Shown here: positions 1 through 28,400 of the stretch, one piece after another
Layout of the letters: every line of letters starts with the position of its first letter
Numbering within the stretch: position 1 is the stretch's first letter
Source: Strigops habroptila
Lineage: Eukaryota > Chordata > Aves > Psittaciformes > Psittacidae
DNA: 64,000 nt
Assembly (NCBI RefSeq): GCF_004027225.2
Contig: NC_044282.2
Span: 72,155,787 to 72,219,786 of the forward strand
Direction: 5' to 3'
The notes under the pieces: model-generated
Databases searched by the model: none
The model's input: the letters and a program-made list of their open reading frames with translations, nothing else
Told to the model about the DNA's origin: nothing
Translations under genes and position numbers: made by a program

Positions 1-30
1 TATTCAAGACAACCTTCACAGTGATTTTAC

Positions 31-16675
<16,645 letters not shown>

Positions 16676-17017
16676 CTAGAAGAGAAAAATGTTATTAGCA
16701 AGTCTCTCTGCATGGTTTGCTGAAGCTTCACCTACAGTAACTGCAGCACTCCATAAATAACTACGGGAAATGTTTACCACAGCATTACAGTCAAGTAGTC
16801 ATGCTTCATTTGACAATGTTTGTGTACTCATATCTGCATCCTCAGAACCCTGGGGATGTGCAAAACATACCAAAACCAACTCAAGAGCAGCAGGCATTAC
16901 CTACCATTCCTGGGAGCTGTCTGTTTCCAGGAAGGATTCACACCACTGAGCCCTCCAATACAAAAAAAAAGGCCTTCCACAATCTCAGAATAAACAGCCT
17001 AAACTACAGGAGGATAT

Positions 17018-17066
17018 TTTTTAAGGCCCCTTCAAACCCAAACCATTCTAGGATTCTAGGATTTTA
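17018..17066 (+). repeat. CR1 3' tail remnant
   Basis: CCCCTTCAAACCCAAACC followed by ATTCTAGGATTCTAGGATT, the terminal short repeats of CR1. Only about 50 bases are recognisable. Confidence 0.7.
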
Positions 17067-18262
17067 CTTTACATTTACTTATGTTCAAATATACTTGTTT
17101 GTTCCCCAAAAATTTCTACTGCTCAACTCTGGTCTCCTCTTGCTCTGCCTATTTGTTTTGCACTCCTGACTTCCATTATAAAGAGCCAACCCAGCTAAGG
17201 GCTATTAATACTACTTTGGAGCCAGGAAACACAACACCTGGGTGTCTTTCAGCTCTCCTCCTGAAGATATGACTTTTGAGCTGTTCTAAGGCACTCAGAA
17301 CTCCTGATTAGCTGGGATTATCAGGGCAAAACCCCTTGTTCCTTCAGCTTCAAGTTCAACACCAGAGCAAAGCATATAAGAACAGAAGTGAGCACCTTAA
17401 AGAAAAAGAACCTGCAGTTCTCTTAATTTGAGAGAAATGGTATTTATTTTTTTTCTTTTTCAAAATTGATTTCATGTATAGCACCATGGAACACAGTAAA
17501 GGTTCACAGCCAAAGAGCTTAGTAAGGCCTCATATTTGCAAAACACCTTGGACCTTTTCCAAAGTGCCTTGAACAAAGTACCTGCAAAGAAAAAACCCAG
17601 AACTAACCAAGACAATTCTTAGGTTCCATATATTCATGAGATTAAAAATAGAAAAAAGGCACAAATAAAACACAGAAGACAAGTCCAGTACAAAATGTCA
17701 CACCAATTTAGCAATTCTAAATGAAACCTATTATAAAGCATTCTAAACAGCCAGTTTTAAAGGACAAGGGTCCTTCACAGACAATACAAGCCCAAATTTC
17801 CGACTAAGATAGATGCCACTGTGAGGTAAAGGCAGATCAGCCCCTGACCCCTCAATCCTCACCCTGACTGTACTTATCAAGCAGTGTCACTGTGGTAATT
17901 CTGCAGCGGAGACTTCTCACTGTCCATGCACAGACAGATGCCAGCATTGATTATATCTGAGTCACTGAACATCTACCATAACTGCTGCTATGAAAAGAAA
18001 TAACTGGGCCAGAACAGGTCAGCACCATTGGCAAACCTGAGTGGTTATAAAATATGAAGCCAACTTCTTGTGCTACCTCATATGCACGTAGTAGCTGGTT
18101 TAAAACTATGTTTGAATGAGTTAAGTAAATGAAGGAGTATCAGAATCCCCTGGTCTTGCACCATAAAATGCATTTAATCAAAGTGAAATTACTAGCATTG
18201 TCAATACTCCATGTATCAGCATTTTAAAGACTAGTTCTACAGTATGATTATACTGAGTAATC

Positions 18263-18281
18263 AAAGAAAGAAAGAAAGCAA
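18263..18281. repeat. GAAA-type simple repeat
   Basis: AAAGAAAGAAAGAAAGCAAGC in the first SANBR intron, three to four units of a tetranucleotide. Confidence 0.7.
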
Positions 18282-19496
18282 GCAGTTATTTGGGGATTAA
18301 GTCTATAACTTAAAGGGGAAATTTTTGAGTAACAAGTTCACGAACACATCAGCACTGTGGAGCATGAAACAACCCAACCATGAAGCGATGACAGGTACTC
18401 TAAACCGTAATGACACATTCAGAGAAGGTGAAGCCTTTGTCTAAAATAATTCTTTATTATTTGCTTATTCTGTACACTAAAATACAGTTTTATGTATGCT
18501 TATTGCTGCAAAGATAAATGAAAGCCACTCCTCTCTGGCTTTTCACAGAATATTTAACATTTGCCTTTTTGTCCCTTAGGAAACCCTGTCAGAAGTATAA
18601 AAGACATACACAGGATTCAGTCCCAGGCAAGAATGGTGTACCCCATCAGAAGAGCAACATAAGGCCTGTAATAAATCATATTGTTAAGAGAGAGAAGGCA
18701 ACTTGCACAGATTCTCTCCAGTTCGTTACTGTAAGTAAAGCTCAGGTTAACCCTTTCCTCAGCTATGGAAACTAGAGGGGAAAAAAGTTTCAGAGTTATT
18801 TAATTCTGACATTTGATATGCATAATATAGAAATAAGTGACAATAAGAATTTTTAGTAGTACTCAGAATTCTAAATAAAGTGGTGTAAAGGATTCCCAAC
18901 ACCTTCGTATCTCATAAAACTGATGTAATTTAAATGAAGAGTCAATTCATTATGCAGGAAGTTGGTTTACATTACGGAAGCACACCACCTCACATAACAC
19001 TGATTTTGTTTCCTCATTTAAAGTGAAGAAACAGCCTAAAAATAAGGAATTGCCATCCCCTTGCAGGTGCATAACCTGCAGGAAGGTGAAGATGGTGGGA
19101 CGGGCACGAGGTTTTATGCAGAACCCTTAAATGCGAGGAAGTGATGGTGCAGAATGAGGTGGGGGAGAGGAACAGCAGCAACTTTCACTGTAGTTCCGCA
19201 CATACCAGTCAAAATAAACGTTAAAATAAGGTATTTAAGTAAAACACATTGAACAATCAGCCCAGTTTTGTGGGGGGGAAGATCCCGTAAGTGCAAGCAG
19301 CCCCCTCATGCAACACCGTCCCGGCGAGACCCCCCCTCAGCCATAGGGACCCTGCCAGCCCCCCAAGAGAGAGCCCCCCGCAGCTCCGGCCACCCGCCCC
19401 GGTCAGCGGCACCGGGGGGCCGGGGAGCGAGGGGACACCCAGCACAGCGCTCCGGGGCTGCAGGAAGCTCTCCCGCTGCCCCCGGGCAGGGGTTAC

Positions 19497-19830
19497 CTGG
19501 CGGGCTCTCAGGCACAGCGGGGCGGACAGCGGCTCCTCCTCACGGCGTGGCGGCCGCCGGGGTAGGCAGCGGGACGGGACAAGCGCCACGCCGGGAGCCC
19601 GGCGGAGCGCAGCGCGGCCGCTCCCGCTGAGGGACCCCGGCAGAGCTCTCCCCGACCCGGGTCTCCTCAGCGCCGGGCCGGGCCGCCCCGTCCCCGCCTG
19701 CCGTGCCCGGAGCGCGGCACCGGGCGCCCGCTCTCACACACACACCGCCGCCGCCCAGCGCCACCCTCCCCGGGAGCGCTGTGAGGGGAGCGGCAGCCGC
19801 CAATCAGCGCCGTGCGAGTGCCGAGACCCC
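19497..19830 (-). other. SANBR: Probable 5' noncoding first exon of SANBR (right edge not defined)
   Basis: In the CpG island upstream of SANBR the minus strand reads GCCAG|GTAACC at 19497/19496, a good donor next to a GC-rich transcribed-looking stretch. The first acceptor downstream that leads to the start codon is at 16675. The transcription start is not visible; I place the right edge only approximately, near the CCAAT boxes at 19800-19856. Confidence 0.45.
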
Positions 19831-19856
19831 GCCTCCTCCCGCCCCGGAGAGCCAAT
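19800..19856. promoter_or_regulatory. Two CCAAT boxes in the SANBR CpG island
   Basis: CCAATCAG starts at 19800 and GCCAATGGG at 19851-19859, 52 bases apart. Both are typical NF-Y sites in shape and lie just upstream of the presumed first exon. Factor binding is inferred. Confidence 0.55.
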
Positions 19857-19970
19857 GGGATGGGCGGAAGGGCAGGGGCGGGGGGTGCTGCGGGCGCCAG
19901 CGCCGTGGTGCGGCGGCGGCCCCGCCTTGTCGCAGTGCAGCGGCGGCGCCGCGCCCCCTCCCGGCGTCCG

Positions 19971-19983
19971 GTAACCTAGCAAC
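19971..19983. promoter_or_regulatory. RFX-type X-box (GTAACCTAGCAAC)
   Basis: Matches the two X-box half-sites GTNRCC and RGYAAC with a one-base spacer, inside the SANBR CpG island. RFX factors bind such sites in ciliary and other promoters. Binding here is inferred from sequence alone. Confidence 0.6.
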
Positions 19984-20024
19984 GCCCCGCGCCGGGCTCT
20001 CCCCGCCTCCGCGGGACGTGGCCG

Positions 20025-20069
20025 TGACGTCAGGCTGCGCCTCCGCGACGTCACCGTGCCGTGACGTAA
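20025..20069. promoter_or_regulatory. Cluster of three CRE/ATF-like sites
   Basis: A full palindromic TGACGTCA at 20025-20032, GACGTCAC at 20047-20054 and TGACGTAA at 20062-20069, all within 45 bases at the right edge of the SANBR CpG island. These match CREB/ATF family sites; use in vivo is inferred. Confidence 0.6.
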
Positions 20070-20100
20070 ACGAGCCTCCGCCCGTGCTTCAGTTCCCGCT

Positions 20101-23100
20101 GATGGGAATGGGGAGATACAGGGAACGAGGCTCAAGATATAAGCACATCCCATTAATTAAACAAGGATGCGGAGCCTTAATTTAAGCTTTCCCCCACGTT
20201 TTCAGCTGATCTAAATATCCAAATCAATAAAAGCAGTAACGAAAGATCCAGCTTGAAGCTAATGACACACAACAGCCCCACACCAGGAACTGTTCCAGGC
20301 TCCTCTCGAACCAGCCGCAGTTATTCCACCAGGGAATCCCTGCTATTTCAGCCGTTGTTGGATTGTTTACTACTGCATGGAAACTTCCCAAACATTTTAA
20401 ACTTAGTTCCCTTGGGAAGCATCCATGCTGCTAAGCATCAGCTCAATGCCCTTTTCCGTGTACAACATACAATAATCCTCCTCTGTCTCATTCTTCTTGC
20501 TGCCTCTGGCTAAATCCCACTGGAACACACTAGGTAGCTTAATTATAGAATCACAGAATGGTTTGGGTTGGAAAGGACACTAAGATTATCCAGTTCCACC
20601 CCCCTGCCACGGGCAGGGACACCTTCCACTAGAGCAGGTTGCTCCAAGCCCCTGTGTCCAACCTGGCCTTGAACACTGCCAGGGATGGGGCAGCCACAGC
20701 TTCTCTGGGCACCCTGTGCCAGCGCCTCAGCACCCTCACAGGGAAGAGCTTCTGCCTTATATCCAACCTGAACTTCCCCTGTTTAAGTTTGAACCCCTCA
20801 CCCCTTGTCCTATCGCTGCAGTCCCTGATGAAGTGTCCCTCTCCAGCATCCTTGTAGCCCCCTTCAGACACTGGAAGGCTGCTATGAAGTCTTCATGCAG
20901 CTTCTCTTCTCCAGGCTGAACAGCCTGCTCCCCCTTGGTATTTTGGCAGGAACCAATGAGTTAATCACAGCCACATGGATATTAACCATTTTCTTCCAAA
21001 AAACCCACCCCTAAACTCTGGAGTAACACACTGAGAATGCAAAGAAAAAAAAAAAAATCACAGAAAAGTTGAGTAAAAGAATTGCACCAATCTAGAGAAG
21101 GGTATGAAATCTCAATTCTTTAAGTCAGTTGAAAGCTTTGTTTGTGTTTCAGCTAAAGTAGAACACACCCCTGATTTCATGCTGTCCCACTGCAATCCCC
21201 GGACTATGCTACAGCCGATTATTATGACATTAAGTTATTACACCATGAATGGAAGCTTGATAATACGTCAGAGAACTGGCAACAGTTAAACTAACCTGTG
21301 CTGTTAGGCAGAAATTCACTCCCTCACTTTTCATTTTTTTAAACAAGAAAAAAAAAAAATTACCAACATCAGTATTTGAGAATAAAATCAGTATCTCAAA
21401 TGTTACCCATTTAATAGCTTAGAGACTGTCCTTGTGCAGTTCCCAATAATTCAAAAGGTAGTGCAACTATCTTCCTGCTTTTAAAGCATTTTAATTTCTA
21501 ACACCAAAAAACTGTGAAGTTACCCTTTGACAGCACAAATAATCCATGTCATTTACTCAAGTCTTATAGTTTTGTGACTATTGTGAAATTTAGAGAACTT
21601 TAGTAACTCAAAGTAGCATTAAAAACTGTAGATAAGATCCAGGGGTGCCTTGCATTGACATCACCCCTATAGTACTAGTTAAGCCGGTTATACAGGTACC
21701 TGTGTTTCAAGGAGAGATTATCCAGCTGCTTAAAGGCTGCATTCAGTATGGCCACAGAATCCAGAAGACAGATTTATGATCCCAAACCTGCTTCAAATCC
21801 GTCTGCAGAAGAACCAGTCACAAGACACAAGGATTAAAAAAAAAGGTTTATCCTCACCTGTGGACAGAGGCAATTACTGACTGCCATTACAGGCCAAAAG
21901 TGTTTGCCAATCCCAACACATGGCCACATCTGCATGGGTAAAAAACTTGGAAGGAGCTACTTAAAAACAGAGTTTACACCTTTTCTGGAAAACGTTTGCT
22001 GCAAAGAGATCAGATTTATAAGAAACTATTTCCTTTGTGTTTACCTCGCTGGCAGATTTCACCAAGATCAATGAATAAGAACAATCTTACTAGCTCAGAT
22101 GCAGTCTAGTTCCACAGAAGGAAGAGGTTTGAAGCCGTGCAAAAGAAGAGTAGTTTAAATTTATTATTCAGGAACCTGAGCAAAGCTCTGAATGTGGGCA
22201 TGCTCATGCACTGCTAGCACCCCGAGAACCAGGCAAAACTGGCATCAGCTCTGATGGTACTCAGGCATAAAATGGTTGGTATACGGAACAGTATCAGTAA
22301 GATTAAATTAAAGCCTTATATAAAGAAGTGCCATGGGTTTGTCACAGACTTCTAGGTCTGCTACCAGTACATAAGTAGTTCCAAAGAATAAAATACAGGT
22401 AACTTCATAGTATAGACCTCAAGGTAAGAGTCAATTGCCTAATGGAGAAGTTTAACAATATTTCAACAGCATCTCTTTTCAGATCTCCTTTTCTATATAC
22501 TCCTGTTGCAGCCACACATGCTCCTTTAGTCTTCTCACCTCTCTAAAGTTGGACAAGTCCCAAGTAGCCTGCCAACCAGCCTCCCTTTTTCAACCAGCAG
22601 TCATTTAGATATTCTTTTTTCTATACAGGCAGAAACATAGACAATGAAATTGTAGGACTCACATTTTATCCCAATGTCAATTTGGGCATTAAAAACATAA
22701 AAATCAAAATCTTAAAGCACAGTATACATTTTACTTCAATGGATTTTAATACCCTTCTGCAATCAGTACAATTAACTGCGAGTTAAATCACTTCATTTCC
22801 CCAGAGCCTTCGTTTCCCATTAACCGCAAGACTGAAAGGATCAAAACTCTTGTCAAGATTCAGCAGGTACAGTTATGACAGTTAGTGATTGGAAGACTAA
22901 GTCAAACTATGATAAAGACAAGTCAGTTAAGTTATTAATAACCTATTTTCCTACTAAAAGAACTGTTTTCAAATTAATACTATCCGAAGTTGAAATTACA
23001 CTCATCTTTCTAAAAAATAAGATTTAAAGATTCCAACAAACATGATACTGTCTTCCCAACTTGTTCTGAGCAGGAAAATAGAAGTTTACTTGAACGGATA

Positions 23101-25172
23101 CTCTACAAAAAGTTTGGGGTTTAATTGTTCATTCATTTAAAAGACTCCTCCTCTGACTGAATCTTGCACTGACACAAGAGAGGCCGAGAGTCCATTAATT
23201 AAATCTTGCCACAGTAAATTAATTCCCTTCAGGAATACACACTGTAAGCAGAACTGTACACCTGATGCATCCCCTGCCCCCCTTTTTCCCCTCTGTATAT
23301 TTTACATTTCAGGATTGTTCACTGTTTTTATTTCAACAACAAATGTCATTTCCAAACATAGATAATTTTCTTCAATGCCCTGGTACACAGGGAAATGTCT
23401 CAGGAACGTGTTCCGATTTAAACCTAGCTTCAAGTTCCTCATTTGCCCTTTAACTACTCTTTCCTTTTTCTCTGCATTTGAGGATCTAACCATCTAGTAA
23501 AAATACGATTCTTCACACCATCTCCCAATACCTGAGCACAACTGCTTAAATTCTTGTTGTAATTATTAACAACAGGCATTCAGAGATTACTTTAAAACCC
23601 AAGGTTGCAGTAGAGTATCTGTCTTTTCAGCCACTCCACCTCAATAAAACTGTGCTCACCTCAATTTTCCTTGTCAGCGTTTTGTCATGATGAAGAGAAT
23701 TCTGAGAACTCAAAGCCAGCAAATGCAATTAAGGTATAAGTACTGAAAGCTTTGCTACCACATAATGGGTGTTGAAGATCTTTGTAGAAACAGTCAAACT
23801 GAAACTACCGGATCAATTAAGCAAAGGCACGTGCCCTACTTTTCCTAATACTTTTAAGTAGCTTTAAAATAAAAAAGAGAAGCTATTTTAATTATGAAGA
23901 CAAGCTTTACTTGTTGTACCAATTGCTCTAATCTTCAGAAGCTCAAGATGTTATATACTACAAGGAAAAAAGTTTTAATTATCTTTGCTTCATTAGAAAA
24001 AAACCCCAACGGTATTTCAAGACAGAATTCTCAAATACAAATATGAAGAAAATACTAAATACTGCAAATAGTCTTACTGTTTTATGGCTTTTGATAAACC
24101 AGAGCCCTCAAATTTTATGGGCAGTTGCAAAATTTACCACCTGAAAGGCAGCATAAAGAGTTAACTCCAAGACCCTGGCTAACTGAGACAATTAAGCAAG
24201 AAATGTCACTTCTTTACCACTCAAATTACCTTAAACTTCACCCAACCCAATGGTTTTCTACTGCACTAAAAGGCAGGATAGGTATTTTGACATTCATCTA
24301 AAACCAATAAAGAACAGAAACAAGCTGAGATGCAGATGGTAGGTGATAGACTATTGATAGGCAGTTAACATGCTTACAACATAAAATGGCTGCGAGTGAT
24401 GCAAAGTTACTTTATCACAGAAAGGAGTAACAATTACTAAGTGCACTGGAAAGTGCCTGGCTGCAGGATACCCTTTATTCTCATGTTCCTTTAATAAACA
24501 AAAGAGAACCAGTTAGAACTACTGCTGAAGCCTCACTGCTTTTCCTTTGTAAACCATATTTATCCTCCCTTTCTCACAAGTCCCATGTTTATAAGAACTA
24601 AGGTCTTTATGACAGAAGCCCTGCTTCTTACGAAAAAGCATGGAACTCAAAATTTCTAATGATTCAATTGTGTCTCTTGCAATTCTCCCTCCTTTCAGGG
24701 GGCAACAATGCACTATTACTACGTATGGTCCTCAGCATCCAGTTTTTGAGGACATCTTACAGAAACCTATCTTCCCTTTGCACCTCTAATGAAGAGGCCT
24801 CGTCAAGCTGACATTCCAGTGAAGACTGGATGTTAACCTCCAGATTTCACCAACAGTTTGTCTCCTTCACAAGAATAGGCCAGCAGTCTCTATTTTTCTG
24901 TTTATTTGCTTTGTTAGAAATGCTTCAATTCTCTGTCTCAAGATCTTAAGAGTTGCTGCCAGGTGGTTTGGATAGAATCACTAATGTACAGCCTTAGGTG
25001 AGTCAAAAATAAATACCACAAATTTGAGCAATCATTCCACCATCCCTTCACCAGTCAGTAGCAGCAGTAACTGGTACAGACCCATCAGTGTTCCACTACA
25101 AGACAGATTTTCAACAAACCCTACATTTTAATCAATAAAGCACAGTCCAGTTGCTTTGTTGATGAAAGTGCA
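20101..25172. other. SANBR-PEX13 intergenic region and PEX13 3' UTR
   Basis: About 5 kb of mostly AT-rich noncoding sequence between the SANBR promoter and the PEX13 stop codon. It contains one CR1 copy (20547-20938) and A-rich runs near 21045, 21346 and 21838. The part adjoining 25172 must be PEX13 3' UTR. Minus-strand AATAAA motifs occur at 24901-24906 and 24473-24478, but I cannot tell which, if either, is used. Confidence 0.6.
20547..20938 (-). repeat. CR1 LINE fragment (antisense)
   Basis: About 390 bases starting at the reversed 3' tail (AGAATCACAGAATGGTTTGG) and extending through the GTCCAACCTGGCCTTGAA and CCTTGTAGCCCCCTTCAGAC blocks. It is 5'-truncated, as is usual for CR1. It lies about 0.5 kb from the SANBR promoter. 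Confidence 0.92.
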
Positions 25173-25468
25173 TTAGAGTTCCTGCTTCTCTCCACTAACC
25201 ACAGTGGAGTCAGATGCAACAGGAACTTTATTACTTCCAGCAAAAACAGAATCAAAAGCAGCTTCCTGCTCCTCTAAAGTCACAGCAGCAGTGGATCCTC
25301 TAGCAGATGTGCTGGGAAAGGCTTGCCGTTGCTCTGTAATCCTTTCCAGGTCCATTGTTTTCCTACCTCTTCTTTTGCCCAGGATTTTGATGTAATTAGC
25401 TGGCACAAGTCCTGTTGTTTGGCCATCATAACTAGCCAAAAGCCAACCACGGATTTTGGGTTGTTGTT
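25173..25468 (-). CDS. PEX13: PEX13 exon 4: SH3 C-terminal half, tail and stop
   Basis: The acceptor is TTCTTCAG|AACAAC. The exon encodes [20 protein letters not shown] and [15 protein letters not shown], then a low-complexity tail ending GEKQEL and TAA at 25175-25173. The tail has the [11 protein letters not shown] motif, which in the human protein is EEQEAAFESVF, near the C-terminus. Confidence 0.96.
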
Positions 25469-28400
25469 CTGAAGAAGAAAATGCAAACGCACAAAGTTTC
25501 AAAACAATTCAAAACATATTGCAGTTGAGGCACAAATACACCAGAAGGTAGATGGCACAACAGCTCATCATGCAGAGAAAATAACTCTGTGATAAAAGGT
25601 GAATACAAATTACTGCACAATACCAGGATCTGCAGGTGGGCTGAAGAGTACTGTGAAGTGCAGTTTGTTCTGAAATCAGTAACACTGTTTTAGTGCAAAT
25701 TCCTAGAGATTTTCATAGTTGTGCAGCACGTGTGAGGAAAAGGTAACCATAAAGGTAATCACAAAACACTCACTAACTTTAGGCTGTGTTGTATCTTAGT
25801 GAAACCGAACAAAACCACTCAAGAAGTTTTATTACAATGCAAGTAATAACTTATGTAAAAAAAACAAACATTGTGCAGAATTTGGTCAAATGAAGTGGTG
25901 GTGGCGGGTTTTAACATTTTCAGGCTCTAACAATATGACTTCACATGTGAGGAGAAAATAAACACAAAATTTAAGGTTTACCTTTGGGTGCTAATTTTAG
26001 CATGTCACCAGCACGGAAAGAAATTTCTTCTTCTGAGAGAGCATTGAAGTCATATTCTGCTCTTCCAACTACATGATCATCTTCTCCACTCGCCCAGTTA
26101 CTAGACACTGTTTCCAAAAAGAAATTAAAAGTTTATCTGCTGTGAATTATAAAGTTTGGTGGTTTTTTTTAGAAGGAAAATTAAGGAAACACTTTAACTT
26201 CCTTGCTAAAATGTTTCCAGTGGAGAACTGACAGAAGTGACAAACAAAGCATGATTTGTTGAGTCAATCCAACCAATACTTTCCCTTCCCTCCCCAACTG
26301 CTACATCTAGTAGAAAGGAAACAGAAAGGAACCATGATTTTGGAATTACACAAAACTTACCATGAAACTGTAGCCTAACTCAACAACAGGCTACTGTTAG
26401 CTTTTAGTTGCATCACATGCCTAAAATTTGTATTGTACCCCAGTACCTATTAACTTCTATTATTGCAGTATAAGATTAATCACTATAGATGTGCTAGCAA
26501 AAAGAACAATGTATGCTGCACTTCTCTCGTGCTGCAGATCATCTTTACCTGTTTCTTCATCACTGTAGGTAGAAAGCAGTTTCCAAATGAGATAGGGACC
26601 TCCCATTATAACCGCAAAGAACAAGAAAATGGGCCAGGATTTTGCAGAGTTAGCCGCCTTGTCTTCAAGGCCAACACGAGCCACTGTCCCCTCACTTTCA
26701 GCCCACAAATCCTCATTTTCAGAGCTCTTCCGCAGACCTAGTAACCTCTGCAGGCGTTGATAGAGATACTTTATAGTTCTCACTAAAGCAAAAGCTGAAA
26801 AAACCTTTGTGAAGTGTACTTTGAGGCGGGAGAAGTGGTTGGCTACATCCAGCACAGCTCTGAAACTGTTGTACACAGCTGAAAAGGTAGCATCCATCAT
26901 CATGCTGACTGAGGCAAAGGCATGCACAATACTTTCAATGGACTGAAATGCACCTCTGCTGCTCTCTTCAGCCTGCTGAACAAACCTGCTGGGAGGAATA
27001 TCATCTGCACGAAAGCGGTTATAACCCAAACCACCATATCCATAACTGTAAGGACTATAGCTTCCATAAAAAGAGGTTCCATATGAACCATAGCCTGGAG
27101 AAAAAGAACTACTATATGCTGGCCTGAAAGTGCTCAGACTACTGCTGCCCGTTTGGTGCGATGGTCTTGGCAAAATAGGTGGAGGTATTCGTGCAGCCGT
27201 GGGTGGTCCAGGTCTGGTCAGCAGGTTGTCACCCAAGTCAGCAGACCTAAACAGATTCAGACAAACAAGATCAGTACTCAAAAGAAGTTTAGATTTTCCT
27301 TTCCCCCAGAGTTCTTGGCTAACTATATAAATATGAAAGTATATACACTTTATAACTACATAAATATAAGTATATAACTACATAAATTTCAGTAGTGCTA
27401 GGATAGGGAATCTGGTAGCCAAACACTCAGTACTTTGCACAATATAGGAAGTAAAAATTCCAGTCAGGAAATACAGGTCTTTGAGGAAAAAAAAACCCCA
27501 ACATAATGAGATATTCAGTGTAAATGTTTAACCACAGCATATCTGAAACATACATGTGGAAAAACTTTCAGTCTATTTATTGTAATGAGTCAGAAAGCAT
27601 GAAATGTTATATCTAGACCCATCAAACCTGATGCTGTAACACCCAGGTCATTTTTCAGCACATAAAAGCCTCTCATATGCACTCCCAAGAATATTTACAA
27701 ACCTTTCAATCTGAAATTGAAAATTTCAATTACATTTCCAATACTTGTTCTCAGCTCTTCTATACAACGAACCAGTGATACAGCAGGAAAGAAGTTTGAG
27801 AGCTCCTTTGAATCACTCTTAGAGAGAAGGCTGGTGTGACCTAATTGAGGATCCCAGTAATTATACAACAACATATGGAAGGGCTTTGGGTTCCCCAATT
27901 TCCCCCTCTCCCCAAACTATCTAATTACCTTTATGTAGCATGTCAAGCGATTGAATCTATTACTGTTAACTGTTAGCAGAAAGAGGTATTATGAGTCACT
28001 TAATTGTTTTTAATTTAGTAAACTTTTATCCCTTTGTATGCCCATAAGTTTAAGTCATTTTATATATGCTCTTCATAATAACACTTCAAGTACTAGACTG
28101 CTATTTGAATTCTGTCAACCAGCTGTCCAACTTTTGCTGCTTCATCAGAAAGCTAATCACATATTATCATCCTAAAAGTCAAACATTTTGGCCATTTCCC
28201 CATGTTTACTGCCTCACTCAATGACTTCCCACTTCTGTAGTCCATTAAATTCACAGGAAAAAACCACAACCAACCAAACTAAACCCAAAAAAACCCAGGA
28301 GAAAAGTCAAGTTTGAATTACTATGGAGCTGCTTCTTTCTGCATTGCTTTCAGTGTGAAGCACACTTGCTATACTATTTGTCTATAAGGTAGGGAACAAC

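Larger units (their letters stand above)
16676..19496 (-). other. SANBR first intron, no gene seen
   Basis: AT-rich noncoding DNA between the presumed 5' noncoding exon and the start-codon exon. It contains a short CR1 3' tail at about 17018-17066 and a GAAA-rich run at 18263-18281. No open frame here resembles a known protein. Confidence 0.6.
19270..20100. promoter_or_regulatory. CpG island at the SANBR promoter
   Basis: About 0.8 kb with very high G+C and dense CpG, in sharp contrast to the AT-rich flanks. It overlaps the presumed SANBR first exon and contains two CCAAT boxes, an RFX-type X-box and three CRE-like sites. No gene is evident on the plus strand to the right, so it is read mainly as the SANBR promoter. 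Confidence 0.85.

Noticed and set aside
19268..20185. Several long overlapping open frames on both strands in the SANBR CpG island
   Set aside because: Very high G+C depletes stop codons. The translations are Ala/Gly/Arg/Pro-rich, with no domain and no conserved partner.
25133..25140. AATAAA just left of the PEX13 stop codon
   Set aside because: It is on the plus strand, while PEX13 is transcribed from the minus strand, and no plus-strand gene ends there.
26460..27281. 273-codon uninterrupted PEX13 frame as a one-exon gene
   Set aside because: The ends are intron read-through. The true exon is 26549-27246, and the conserved start and SH3 domain lie in other exons.
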